Program-made: the position numbers and the translations under genes
Shown: positions 20,469-28,359 of the stretch, one piece after another
How positions within the stretch are numbered: the first letter of the stretch is position 1
How the letters are laid out: each line of letters begins with the position of its first letter
The notes under the pieces: generated by a model
Database searches by the model: none
The model's input: only the letters and a program-made list of their open reading frames with translations
What the model was told of the DNA's origin: nothing
Virus record (IMG/VR): IMGVR_UViG_3300031521_000018
Span: 1-64,000 of that record
From: a virus
Length of the DNA stretch: 64,000 bases
Strand: one strand, 5' to 3'

Positions 20469-20902
20469 TTACTAATATAAATCCTTCTTGATGTCGTTTT
20501 AATCACTTTTATTTTATTCTTCTTAAGAACAGTAGAAATATAATTTGGTGTACCACATACCTCATTCAAATCTATAAACGACATACCATCGTCATCCTTT
20601 TTAAATATGAAATCATTTGCACAGCCATCAAAAGCTACCTCGACTTTTTTAATCAAGTTCCTTTGACCCGATGTATAATGTTTTTGTGGAGAATAATAAT
20701 AATTACACACCTCTTCAATCTTATCAAATTTTTCATGTGTGCAATTATTAAAAACGAATTTAAATTCTATGGGCTTAAATACACCACCCAATGTTTTTAA
20801 TTCATCCGAAAAAGGAGGATTGTAATCAAATTCAGAAACCTCACATGTGTTTATTATGCATTTTAATTTTATTGTACCGATTAATTTGATTTGATTTCCC
20901 AT
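20465..20902 (-). CDS. Hypothetical protein, end of clamp operon
   Basis: This is a 145-residue mixed alpha/beta protein with six Cys, no clear zinc-finger spacing and a basic C-terminus (KKNKIKVIKTTSRRIYISN). It is the last gene of a minus-strand run containing the MazG-like and clamp-like genes, so a replication or late-transcription role is possible. Its stop overlaps the stop of the convergent virion gene by four bases. No family is recognised. Confidence 0.5.
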   Translation of the reverse strand: MGNQIKLIGTIKLKCIINTCEVSEFDYNPPFSDELKTLGGVFKPIEFKFVFNNCTHEKFDKIEEVCNYYYSPQKHYTSGQRNLIKKVEVAFDGCANDFIFKKDDDGMSFIDLNEVCGTPNYISTVLKKNKIKVIKTTSRRIYISN

Positions 20903-20924
20903 TTTTTAAAATCTTTTACTAAAA

Positions 20925-21605
20925 TTATGTCCTCTTATTCAATGCTAAAACTATTTTATTTTGAGTTTTATCATCCAAAGACTTGAATATTTTCTTTACA
21001 TCTATTTTCATGTAATTTGAAAAGGATACAAAAACATCATATATTGTATCCTTGTCAACAGAAAATCTTGATATCAATTCATCAAACAAAAATTTAACGT
21101 CTTTGTTTGTAATATTTTTGCATGAATTATCGTTTGGAAGCAAGTCATTTCTATCGATAAGCTTTATTGAATCCTTGCCATGGTTGTGAATCAATACTGT
21201 ATTATCGTTAAAAACATATTGAACCTCGTATAATTCATTTAAATATAACACAGAAGAACCGCTTTCTATGAATTCTATTGACAAATCTCGTATATAAGCA
21301 TATTTTTCATGTTTGCTAGATATATCTTTTAAATACCCTACAACTCTTTCATAAATAAACTTACTACCATAATAATTCTCAGGGTCTGATAATTCTTCAT
21401 TAACCTCTACGCAAGCATCTATGGCAAATGACATAGGTGCTTGTGTAGAAATAATATAATCAGATTCAGATGTTTGCTCAGAAAATTCTACGTTTTCGTC
21501 AATATCTAAAAATGATTCATCAAACTCTGAATCTAATTCATCAAACTCTGAATCTAATTCATCGTTCGGTTGTTCAACTATTTCATCGTTATTTTGCAAC
21601 ATCAC
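20925..21605 (-). CDS. Acidic-headed hypothetical protein following clamp
   Basis: These 226 residues start with a very acidic, low-complexity segment containing a tandem DELDSEF duplication (from a 21-bp DNA repeat). A compact alpha/beta region follows, then a basic helical C-terminus (KKIFKSLDDKTQNKIVLALNKR). It overlaps the clamp-like gene by 17 bp, which suggests linked function, for example a clamp partner or late-transcription co-activator as gp33 is in T4. That idea is contextual only. Confidence 0.5.
   Translation of the reverse strand: MMLQNNDEIVEQPNDELDSEFDELDSEFDESFLDIDENVEFSEQTSESDYIISTQAPMSFAIDACVEVNEELSDPENYYGSKFIYERVVGYLKDISSKHEKYAYIRDLSIEFIESGSSVLYLNELYEVQYVFNDNTVLIHNHGKDSIKLIDRNDLLPNDNSCKNITNKDVKFLFDELISRFSVDKDTIYDVFVSFSNYMKIDVKKIFKSLDDKTQNKIVLALNKRT
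21515..21556. repeat. Tandem 21-bp duplication
   Basis: Two identical 21-bp units (21515-21535 and 21536-21556) lie inside the coding sequence and encode the doubled DELDSEF unit. They are consistent with slippage or recent duplication in a disordered acidic segment. Confidence 0.85.
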
Positions 21606-22434
21606 AGCTTACTAGGTATTTTTTGGGTTTTGTTCCACGTTCAATTTCCTCTTTTTCCAAATTTATTTCCTCTATGTATGACATATAAATGCCTCTTGAG
21701 GATTTATAAATACTTATTTTATGAGAATTAGATTTATCCAATAGTTTAATCATTATATCAAAGCAGTGAATTTCTTTTTCCTCTCTCATTACATCTACCT
21801 CACCAACAGCATATTCCCATTTATTTTCATATGATGCAATTACGAAATTACCATCAACACATTTTAATGTAAATTTGTTGAAATCACCCGTTTTATTTAG
21901 AAGATCTGTGTCCTTATCTATCGCCAACAGTTTTAAAATATTGGTTATGTCCAAGCTTGACAAATTAAACACCATAGAAGAATTTGATACCTCTGAGATA
22001 ACTGTGTCCCATATCTTCGTATTCATATACTGAATATTACTAAATTCACCAAGGGTCAATTTATTTTTTAATTTACCAGATTTAATATTCAGTATATGGG
22101 CTATGAAATTTCCATCTATATCCTCACTGTATTGTATATCTCCACCAACAAAATTATATTCGTTTGCGTTGTATAATTCAAATACTTTTGTTAATTTATT
22201 AACGTCGTTTATTGGAAAATATATATGCTTGTATTGCTCCAACCCCTCGAATATATCATTAATACCAATTTCAACGAATTTAATATAGGTTTTTATTTTT
22301 GCATGTGATTTACATACCAACCTGTCACTCTCAAAATCTATAATTTCTTTTTCCTTAATATTAGTACTAGATAAATATTCAATAAATTTCTTAACGTTTA
22401 ATTTATTAAATTTCAGGGTTTTCAGATTTTCCAT
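21589..22434 (-). CDS. Sliding-clamp-like protein (gp45-like)
   Basis: These 281 residues show the repeating beta-beta-alpha pattern of processivity clamps. The second half parallels T4 gp45: FNLSSLDITNILKLLAID then FTLKCVDGNFVIASYE, then HCFDIMIKLLDKSN and a closing beta strand KYLVSCDVAK, in the same order as gp45 IKAEDLQQLLRVSRG, IAITVKEGKIVINGF, NFIINMANMKM and YVVALEAD. gp45 is 228 residues, so this version is longer. It overlaps the MazG-like gene upstream by 29 bp and the next gene by 17 bp, forming a tight replication operon. Recruitment of DNA polymerase is inferred. Confidence 0.55.
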   Translation of the reverse strand: MENLKTLKFNKLNVKKFIEYLSSTNIKEKEIIDFESDRLVCKSHAKIKTYIKFVEIGINDIFEGLEQYKHIYFPINDVNKLTKVFELYNANEYNFVGGDIQYSEDIDGNFIAHILNIKSGKLKNKLTLGEFSNIQYMNTKIWDTVISEVSNSSMVFNLSSLDITNILKLLAIDKDTDLLNKTGDFNKFTLKCVDGNFVIASYENKWEYAVGEVDVMREEKEIHCFDIMIKLLDKSNSHKISIYKSSRGIYMSYIEEINLEKEEIERGTKPKKYLVSCDVAK

Positions 22435-23020
22435 TTTTTTCGTTTTTTTGTATTAATTCTTTTATTAATTCTTTTTCTTTTTCCTTATTTTTATTCACAA
22501 ATACATTCAAATTTTTCCTACCGTCAGGGTATCTTGATTTCAGTTTAACCATATTGGCTTCCATAACCTCTTCGAAATTAGTACCTACTAATCTCATTAT
22601 ACCAACATAGTAAAATAAATTATCTGAAAGTTCATCAATCATTCTCCATTTCTCATATGGTGCACCGAAATATACGTTTTTCTGCAAAAGACCTAAAACC
22701 TCGTTTGATTCAATGGAATTTCCCATACACATATTAAGTAAATCAAGAATAATTTTATTACCTGATTTATTATTCATTATCTCCTGACCAACATAATTTA
22801 CATATGTTTCTATATAATCATAATCTTTTACAGATGGTAATATTTCAACAGATGCTAATGAAGTCTTGGTAATTATAAGTTCTATACCAAACAACCTTAT
22901 GACTTTAGTTTTATATATAACCAAATTGCTCCCTTTAATCTCAACAGCTAAATTCTTATTTTTACTATATTGGTTTGTGATATCAAGTAATTCTGCTGTG
23001 GTTTTGATAGTATATTTCAT
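22406..23020 (-). CDS. MazG-like nucleotide pyrophosphohydrolase
   Basis: The C-terminal part of this 204-residue protein is a MazG-type all-alpha module. It has an ExxE motif at 104/107 (ESNEVLGLLQKN), then ELSDNLFYY with Glu130 and Asp133, and then FEEVMEANMVKLKSRYPDG, the family's closing helix. Such enzymes hydrolyse (d)NTPs to (d)NMPs plus pyrophosphate using Mg2+. In Z-genome phages the MazG-type MazZ makes dGMP from dGTP as substrate for PurZ, which fits the PurZ-like gene at 42.6 kb. The first ~70 residues form an extra beta-rich domain I do not recognise. It is transcribed just ahead of the clamp-like gene. Confidence 0.75.
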   Translation of the reverse strand: MKYTIKTTAELLDITNQYSKNKNLAVEIKGSNLVIYKTKVIRLFGIELIITKTSLASVEILPSVKDYDYIETYVNYVGQEIMNNKSGNKIILDLLNMCMGNSIESNEVLGLLQKNVYFGAPYEKWRMIDELSDNLFYYVGIMRLVGTNFEEVMEANMVKLKSRYPDGRKNLNVFVNKNKEKEKELIKELIQKNEKNGKSENPEI

Positions 23021-23064
23021 GTATAACTTTTAATTTTTATATTTATTATGAGTTTTTATTGTCA

Positions 23065-23107
23065 AACATAGATAAAGCCAAGGGTTACCCTTGGCTTTAT
23101 CTATGTT
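23065..23107 (-). terminator. Strong terminator hairpin
   Basis: This is a perfect 20-bp stem (23065-23084 and 23088-23107) with a 3-base loop. It lies 15 bp after the stop of the repeat-containing gene and before the MazG-like ATG at 23020. It separates these two minus-strand units. Confidence 0.85.
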
Positions 23108-23121
23108 CAAAATTTGTGTTT

Positions 23122-23760
23122 TTACTTTAAGCTTTCTTCTATTTTGGCTGCATTTTGCTTCTGAGCATCGGCAACGTTTTTAGTAACTACTTTTGTGGGT
23201 TTTGTGGGCTTTACAACAGGTGCTTTGGTTTCCTCTGTCTTAACTGCTTCCACAACAGGTGCTTCCACAACAGGTGCTTCCACAACAGGTGCTTCCACAA
23301 CAGGTGCTTCCACAACAGGTGCTTCCACAACAGGTGCTTCCACAACAGGTGCTTCCACTTCTTCCACAACAGGTGCTTCCACAACAGGTGCTTCCACTTT
23401 TTCCTCCTCAGCAGTTGGAAATTGAACTTCCAAAACCGATATTGTTGGCATTAGTATACCTGTTTTGTTGTTAACAACATAAAATTTACATTTATCTATC
23501 GTCAATAATGTCAGAGCACCCATAAAAAATTGAGTTGTTTTAACATTGTCTTCAAATAAATGACGTAAATTCTTTACAGATTTACCGTTTAATTGCCTTA
23601 CATTAGTAAAGTTTTTTCTGACAATACTTTCTACCTCTGATAATATTTCATCAGATATGTTTTCGTCAAAATTAGGTGTAATGTACAAATCACCAACTTG
23701 TATCGATGAATTGCTAATTTTTGCACGTGACAGTACAAAATTGTTTGCTAGATTTTTCAT
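23122..23760 (-). CDS. Protein with VEAPV tandem-repeat tail
   Basis: This 212-residue protein has an N-terminal ~115-residue globular region of unknown family (MKNLANNFVLSRAKISNSS...). It is followed by nine VEAPV pentapeptide repeats and a basic, Thr/Lys/Pro-rich tail ending KIEESLK. Pro/Val/Glu/Ala repeats form extended rods or linkers in virion and surface proteins. A TATAAATA box lies on the minus strand at 23795-23788, about 28 bp before the ATG, and a strong terminator follows, so the gene is probably expressed alone and late. Its function is unknown. Confidence 0.6.
   Translation of the reverse strand: MKNLANNFVLSRAKISNSSIQVGDLYITPNFDENISDEILSEVESIVRKNFTNVRQLNGKSVKNLRHLFEDNVKTTQFFMGALTLLTIDKCKFYVVNNKTGILMPTISVLEVQFPTAEEEKVEAPVVEAPVVEEVEAPVVEAPVVEAPVVEAPVVEAPVVEAPVVEAPVVEAVKTEETKAPVVKPTKPTKVVTKNVADAQKQNAAKIEESLK
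23246..23397. repeat. 15-bp in-frame tandem repeat array
   Basis: Nine near-identical 15-bp units (GCTTCCACAACAGGT on the plus strand), with one short interruption near 23358-23365, encode VEAPV pentapeptides in the minus-strand gene. The near identity at DNA level suggests recent expansion. Copy number is likely to vary between isolates. Confidence 0.9.
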
Positions 23761-23790
23761 TTTTCTAATTTTTAATTTATTTTAATTTAT

Positions 23791-25413
23791 TTATATTGGT
23801 ATCAGTCCCATGAATATTTTTCCTTTATCACAGCATGAATTAAGAAATTTTAAGAATACAAGATTTAACGGTGACATTCTATACATTGGTGGAAATGCAT
23901 CTTCCAACATTGGTGCACTTTCAGTTATGTTAGTATTAATGTCAATAACGGCTTGTGAATCACCTATATATTGAGGTAAATTAAATCCTGTTGGTACAGT
24001 TTTAGAACCTTGGCTCTCCTCTATTAGTTGCTTTCCACCCCTAAACAGTACTTCCCAAGTTGATTTTGTTTTACCATCTACTACCATTACAACAGGTGCT
24101 ATAGCCAAACCATTTATTGTTAGCCAAACTACTATGTTTGTACTTCCGATTGGTATAGTAAGCAAATGAATGTAAATTATAGGTAATTTAACGGGTGCAC
24201 CAACGGGTGTTATAAATCCTACAGTCCAATGATTTGGTAACAATGATATTAAGTTTAAATATGTAGTCCATACCATCCAATAAGTCGGTAGGAATATATT
24301 GTATTCATCTGAATTAATAGGAATATCCTTGAGATTTTCTTTATATTGAGCTTTGTTATTTGTTACCGATTCATAAAATCCTTTATTTGAACTTGTACAA
24401 GGAATAATTGATAATTCATATATTAGTTCATATTTGATTTGATCTAAATCAAACATATCAATTATAGAAAAGTATTCGGATAAGTTTTTTTGTAGTGATG
24501 TGTTAAGAGATTTATAGTACTCAATTATTTCATCATCTGTCTTTAACGTTATACTTATCCCCGAAATTAGTTTTTTATTAGTTATTTCAGAAATATTTCC
24601 ATTAAAATAAGTATTTATAATACCCGATGATAAATTATAAATTAGTGGTTGTGGTAGTAAAGGAGTATTGACAGTTTTGTATAATTCACCAAGTACACCT
24701 AATAAAATATTTTTAAATGTTAGTAACCTTGTGTATATTATAGTTTTTATATCCACAGTTCCATCACCTATATCACTATCAGACAACTTGTTTAAATCTA
24801 CAAAATATTTTATTACATGAGATATATTTGTATTTTGTGTGGTTTTATATTCCTTTTTAATAATTACAGACCTTATCATATCATCAAATATATCATGTAT
24901 GCCATAAGACCTAATTCCTGATTGTAAATGATAATTTTTAATACGTGGAATAAGGCTGTAATAATTATCAGAGTTCAAAGATAAATTAAAACATTGATGT
25001 GATTTGTTGTTTTTTTCAAGTATAGTGTTGTATATTGTTATTTCTATTAAATTTAACAATATTTTTTGTAAAGGTATTAATTGATTTTTATTCAACCTAT
25101 CTAAACTTGCCTTTGAAAGGTTTAAAGCTACAGTTTGTATAATATCTAGACAATTCTTCCTTTGTTCGTCTAAATTTACATCTTTAAGTAACGGTGAATC
25201 AGATAGTATAGAACTTATTATGTCATTTATGCCTTTTACATCTTTTACATTGTTGAATTTGGGTATTACAGGAACACACCCTTGTAATATATCAATAGGT
25301 TCACCATTTTTTGGAATCCTGCAGGTATCTAGTTCCACAACGTTTTTATCAAGGTTAACTAATTCTTGATAAAGGTCTTCGGGTAATATAGATTTTAATA
25401 ATTCGTTATCCAT
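23791..25413 (-). CDS. Virion-type protein of unknown role (540 aa)
   Basis: The first ~380 residues are helical and Asn/Leu/Ile-rich. The last 150 residues contain hydrophobic beta stretches (TVGFITPVGAPVKLPIIYIHLLTIPIGSTN is one region, near 395-425) and end in a short helical segment. The hydrophobic part might be membrane-active or buried in an assembly, but no classical signal peptide is present. It is the last gene of a three-gene minus-strand operon that starts with a baseplate-type gene. A virion role is inferred from neighbours. Confidence 0.5.
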   Translation of the reverse strand: MDNELLKSILPEDLYQELVNLDKNVVELDTCRIPKNGEPIDILQGCVPVIPKFNNVKDVKGINDIISSILSDSPLLKDVNLDEQRKNCLDIIQTVALNLSKASLDRLNKNQLIPLQKILLNLIEITIYNTILEKNNKSHQCFNLSLNSDNYYSLIPRIKNYHLQSGIRSYGIHDIFDDMIRSVIIKKEYKTTQNTNISHVIKYFVDLNKLSDSDIGDGTVDIKTIIYTRLLTFKNILLGVLGELYKTVNTPLLPQPLIYNLSSGIINTYFNGNISEITNKKLISGISITLKTDDEIIEYYKSLNTSLQKNLSEYFSIIDMFDLDQIKYELIYELSIIPCTSSNKGFYESVTNNKAQYKENLKDIPINSDEYNIFLPTYWMVWTTYLNLISLLPNHWTVGFITPVGAPVKLPIIYIHLLTIPIGSTNIVVWLTINGLAIAPVVMVVDGKTKSTWEVLFRGGKQLIEESQGSKTVPTGFNLPQYIGDSQAVIDINTNITESAPMLEDAFPPMYRMSPLNLVFLKFLNSCCDKGKIFMGLIPI

Positions 25414-25414
25414 A

Positions 25415-25666
25415 TTAATTTATAAGGTCTGTATCTTTATCAACACATATGTTTACTCTAGATTTAATAGTCTTAACACCAACAATCATAAAATCCAAGC
25501 AGCTGTCTATAAGCTTTAATATATCTTGGAGAGTTTGATTATTACTATTTTTTATAATATTGGAAATAGAATTTTTCATTATATTACCTCTATAATCATA
25601 CCCAAGATTTTTAACATTATCTTTTCTATGTTTTAATGACTTATATATAGAATAATCTGAGTTCAT
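25415..25666 (-). CDS. Small hypothetical protein between virion genes
   Basis: This is an 83-residue, basic N-terminus, helical protein (TLQDILKLIDSCLDFMIVGVKTIKSR). It lies one base from each neighbour in a virion operon. No family is recognised. The extremely tight packing and intact frame support a real gene. Confidence 0.5.
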   Translation of the reverse strand: MNSDYSIYKSLKHRKDNVKNLGYDYRGNIMKNSISNIIKNSNNQTLQDILKLIDSCLDFMIVGVKTIKSRVNICVDKDTDLIN

Positions 25667-25667
25667 A

Positions 25668-27290
25668 TTAGTTTATTTTTTGATTTGTATTTCCAATAAA
25701 CAGGGTTTCCCTTAACAATTTAATTTCATCAGTACCATCCAAGATCATGGTAAGTACTTTCTTCCTCAAATCCTCATTTTGTGCTTTCTTGGTTTCTTCC
25801 TTTAAATTTATTGCGTATAATGATTTGATACCTGAGTTTATGTTTTTAATATCAGGCATAAACTCAGAGATAGCTCCTTTTGTATTTATAACATTAGTAT
25901 TATCACTAACAATGTCGGAAGTAGGCTGTATAACATTGTTTTGATTTATTAAAAGTGATGCAAGCCTTTCATTATCGGCATTTCTTTTTAAATTACCTGT
26001 TTTGTTAGTAGAATTAGCTTCCAAATCGTCTATAAAACTATTAAGCCCATCATTTACATTTTTAGATACCTTATCAAGTTCATCACCTATTAATCTATTA
26101 ATTATATTAGATGGTGTATATTCAGATATTATTTCTTTACCAAGAGTTTCTAATTTGGAAACTCCAAAAGTTATGGTGTTTTCGACTTTACTTGTAACTT
26201 GCTTTATTAGTCCGTTTGCTGTTTTAGCCGCCTCTTCTTTTACTATATCAAGAGCCATATCAAATATACCTTTGTCAGATTGTTCTGACTTGACATTAAA
26301 CCTATTTAGTTCTGATTCCGTGTCATAATTTACATCATTAACCAATGGGTATATTTCATCATAATATTTATAAACATGAGAAAATGGATGTAAATTAGTC
26401 AAATGAAAAGACATTTTACCAAGACACATACCTATTTCGTTTTCGGGTGATTTAGGAGATTGATTACTTATATTCGACAAGTATTTATTTATATGCTCTG
26501 ATTCAAAGCTACACTTATTAAACCTAATAGCATAAGCACCTATATATTTGTTAAGCAAAAACATTGAATCTTTATCAAGTACATAATTTATATTAGTATC
26601 ATCAAGATAATTGTCACTAATTATGTTATATACAGTCTTGAATTTTCTTACCTCAGAAATATAAATTATTAAATCGAAGTACAATAAATTTATAGGAACT
26701 ACCCATTTAAGTTCTGTAAAATCATATACCGCATTTATGTAATCATGCATCATTGCCGATATAAATAGGTCTACAGATTCATATGTTTTTATTTTTAATT
26801 TCCTTTCATAATATGATCTATGCCCTTCTATTTTGTACAAATCACCCAATCCCGATAATTCTTGTAAATAATATGGATATTCCTGTACAAGAAGTTTAAA
26901 AGACTCAATAAAATTAAGTAATTTTTTGGCTCTGTCTTGTTGATTTATTGATAAAAGATATGCAAATGCCGATTCCTCCTGTTCTTCGTTAGAATCAGCA
27001 ACAGTAATATTAAACAACGGGCTTGATAAGTTTGGAATCAATTTAAATCCTAGTAAAGTAGGGTCATCTGCATATTTTAATACAACAGTGTCCTTATTTT
27101 TAATATTACTATCACCCCTAGATTTCTTGTAATTGAAACTTGAATTGAAAAATCTTTCTTTGCCATTATCAAGAAATTTATCCTGCTCATTTCTTTTCTT
27201 TTCTACATCGGTAAATAAAGAATCTACCCCAAGCAATTTATTAATAGCACCACCCGATTTGATATTCTCGTATGTTTTTGATAAATCCAT
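25668..27290 (-). CDS. Baseplate/tail structural protein candidate
   Basis: These are 540 residues from the ATG at 27290; an in-frame TTG two codons earlier is less likely. The region near residues 70-95 (DPTLLGFKLIPNLSSPLFN) and the block near 195-225 (DFTELKWVVPINLLYFDLIIYISEVRKFK) resemble a structural protein type I recall from large phages, where D-P-T-x-L-G-F and V-P-x-N-L-x-x-F-x-x-x-I-x-I-x-E-x-R recur. The C-terminal third is Ser/Asn-rich and helical. It heads the operon 25668-23791 and has a TTTAAATA-type box upstream. A baseplate or tail-tube initiator role is inferred. Confidence 0.5.
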   Translation of the reverse strand: MDLSKTYENIKSGGAINKLLGVDSLFTDVEKKRNEQDKFLDNGKERFFNSSFNYKKSRGDSNIKNKDTVVLKYADDPTLLGFKLIPNLSSPLFNITVADSNEEQEESAFAYLLSINQQDRAKKLLNFIESFKLLVQEYPYYLQELSGLGDLYKIEGHRSYYERKLKIKTYESVDLFISAMMHDYINAVYDFTELKWVVPINLLYFDLIIYISEVRKFKTVYNIISDNYLDDTNINYVLDKDSMFLLNKYIGAYAIRFNKCSFESEHINKYLSNISNQSPKSPENEIGMCLGKMSFHLTNLHPFSHVYKYYDEIYPLVNDVNYDTESELNRFNVKSEQSDKGIFDMALDIVKEEAAKTANGLIKQVTSKVENTITFGVSKLETLGKEIISEYTPSNIINRLIGDELDKVSKNVNDGLNSFIDDLEANSTNKTGNLKRNADNERLASLLINQNNVIQPTSDIVSDNTNVINTKGAISEFMPDIKNINSGIKSLYAINLKEETKKAQNEDLRKKVLTMILDGTDEIKLLRETLFIGNTNQKIN

Positions 27291-27342
27291 TGTCAATGAT
27301 TTATTTTATTTAAAGTTATGTTTTTAAATAAAATAAAAATTA
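27291..27342. promoter_or_regulatory. Divergent late-type promoter region
   Basis: This 52-bp A/T spacer lies between divergent genes. TTTAAATA at 27323-27330 precedes the plus ATG at 27343. On the minus strand TTTAAATAAAATAAA is read from about 27313, before the ATG at 27290. Both resemble the T4 late consensus. Confidence 0.4.
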
Positions 27343-27876
27343 ATGAAGCCTTTAAAATTATCTGAAAATAATGTTATTATAAAAGTAAGTTCCAAACCTG
27401 TTTTTGAGGCTATGGGTTCTGTGAAGTTAGATCAACTTATAAAGGCTATTAACACAAGGCAATATATTAGTTTTTATTATACCGATAAAACAGGTGATGG
27501 CACTAGCGGTCCAAGGTTTGGTGAACCATATGCCATAGGTTACAGAACAAATAAAAAAGGGGAAACTGTAACATATATGAGATTTTATGTTATATCAGAC
27601 ACATTAAAAGATGATTCCATAACTGATAAATTAGCTAGACACAAATCAAAATCTCAAAAATCTAAAAATCTAAAAACAGGATTTGCAAAAAAGTCGGGTT
27701 GGAGAATGTTTATAGTAGATGATAGGTACATTAAAAATTTATTTCTTACAGGCAAAAAATTTTCAATGTACCGTTCAGGTTATAATGATTCAGGCGATAA
27801 ATTTATAACAACTATAATAGCACAACAACCAAAGTCGAGTTTCCCAAAAGGTGAAAACACGGATACCAATTTTTAA
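27343..27876 (+). CDS. WYL-like domain protein with possible capsid-targeting leader
   Basis: In this 177-residue protein, residues 30-140 look like a WYL-type SH3-like barrel: LIKAINTRQYISFYYTD, then FGEPYAIGYRTNKKGE, then MRFYVIS, then SGWRMFIVDDRYIKNL. WYL domains bind ligands and regulate, and this one has no attached HTH. The N-terminus contains KPVFEAMG; VFE followed by A matches the (hydrophobic)-x-E rule of T4-like prohead proteases. The first ~23 residues could therefore be a cleaved head-targeting leader. It is convergent with the guanylate kinase gene (4-bp overlap of stops). Confidence 0.55.
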   Translation: MKPLKLSENNVIIKVSSKPVFEAMGSVKLDQLIKAINTRQYISFYYTDKTGDGTSGPRFGEPYAIGYRTNKKGETVTYMRFYVISDTLKDDSITDKLARHKSKSQKSKNLKTGFAKKSGWRMFIVDDRYIKNLFLTGKKFSMYRSGYNDSGDKFITTIIAQQPKSSFPKGENTDTNF

Positions 27877-28355
27877 CCATTATTGATTATAATATAATCA
27901 AAGTCTGTATATTCCATAAACAGACTGTAGTCGGCAAAAAGTCTGTCATTTATATTTTCCTCAGACATTCCTCGTTTCAATAATCTTTTGTATATTATAT
28001 CTTCATCTGATTTCACCCAAATTACTGTACATTTATCTCTATCCTCTTTTGTTAGCTGCTTAAGACCATCAGGTGACATTATGAATAAGTTACATTCGTT
28101 GAAGTCCTCCCTTGATGTTCCGTAATATGCACTACCAAAATCAGAGTATTGCAGCATTTCACCATGCTCAATTTTTCTTTTAAAATCGTATTTTGACATA
28201 AATCTATAATCCTCACCATTGATTTCACCATTTCTTGGTAATCTAGAGGTACAAGATATGCCAAATTTAAAATTAAGAGTATACTGAAAGTTTTTCCTTA
28301 AGAAGTCTTTACCCGATGCACCCGCACCTATTAAAATAATTTTTTTACCAAACAT
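27873..28355 (-). CDS. gmk: Guanylate kinase-like (d)NMP kinase
   Basis: This is a 160-residue P-loop kinase. The P-loop is at residues 10-17 (GAGASGKD, with Asp instead of Ser/Thr after the Lys, as in T4 dNMP kinase). The GMP-binding region SCTSRLPRNGEINGEDYRF fits the S-x-T-x-R-x-P-R-x-G-E-x-x-G-x-D-Y family signature, followed by SAYYGTSRED. It ends at DYIIINNG, so it lacks the last ~25-30 residues of cellular guanylate kinase. It phosphorylates GMP/dGMP. Host guanylate kinase also converts dZMP to dZDP in the Z-genome pathway, and this gene sits 4 bp after the deaminase-family gene, so that role is plausible here. Confidence 0.85.
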   Translation of the reverse strand: MFGKKIILIGAGASGKDFLRKNFQYTLNFKFGISCTSRLPRNGEINGEDYRFMSKYDFKRKIEHGEMLQYSDFGSAYYGTSREDFNECNLFIMSPDGLKQLTKEDRDKCTVIWVKSDEDIIYKRLLKRGMSEENINDRLFADYSLFMEYTDFDYIIINNG

Positions 28356-28359
28356 GACT

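Noticed and set aside
23246-23397. Possible CRISPR array
   Set aside because: The units are contiguous 15-bp copies with no spacers and translate in frame as VEAPV repeats of a minus-strand protein.
23155-23474. Plus-strand ORFs opposite the VEAPV gene
   Set aside because: Three overlapping frames stay open only because of the repeat; their products are low-complexity shadows.
27291-27296. TTG start for the 540-residue baseplate-type gene
   Set aside because: An ATG two codons downstream (27290) fits the ATG usage of neighbours better.
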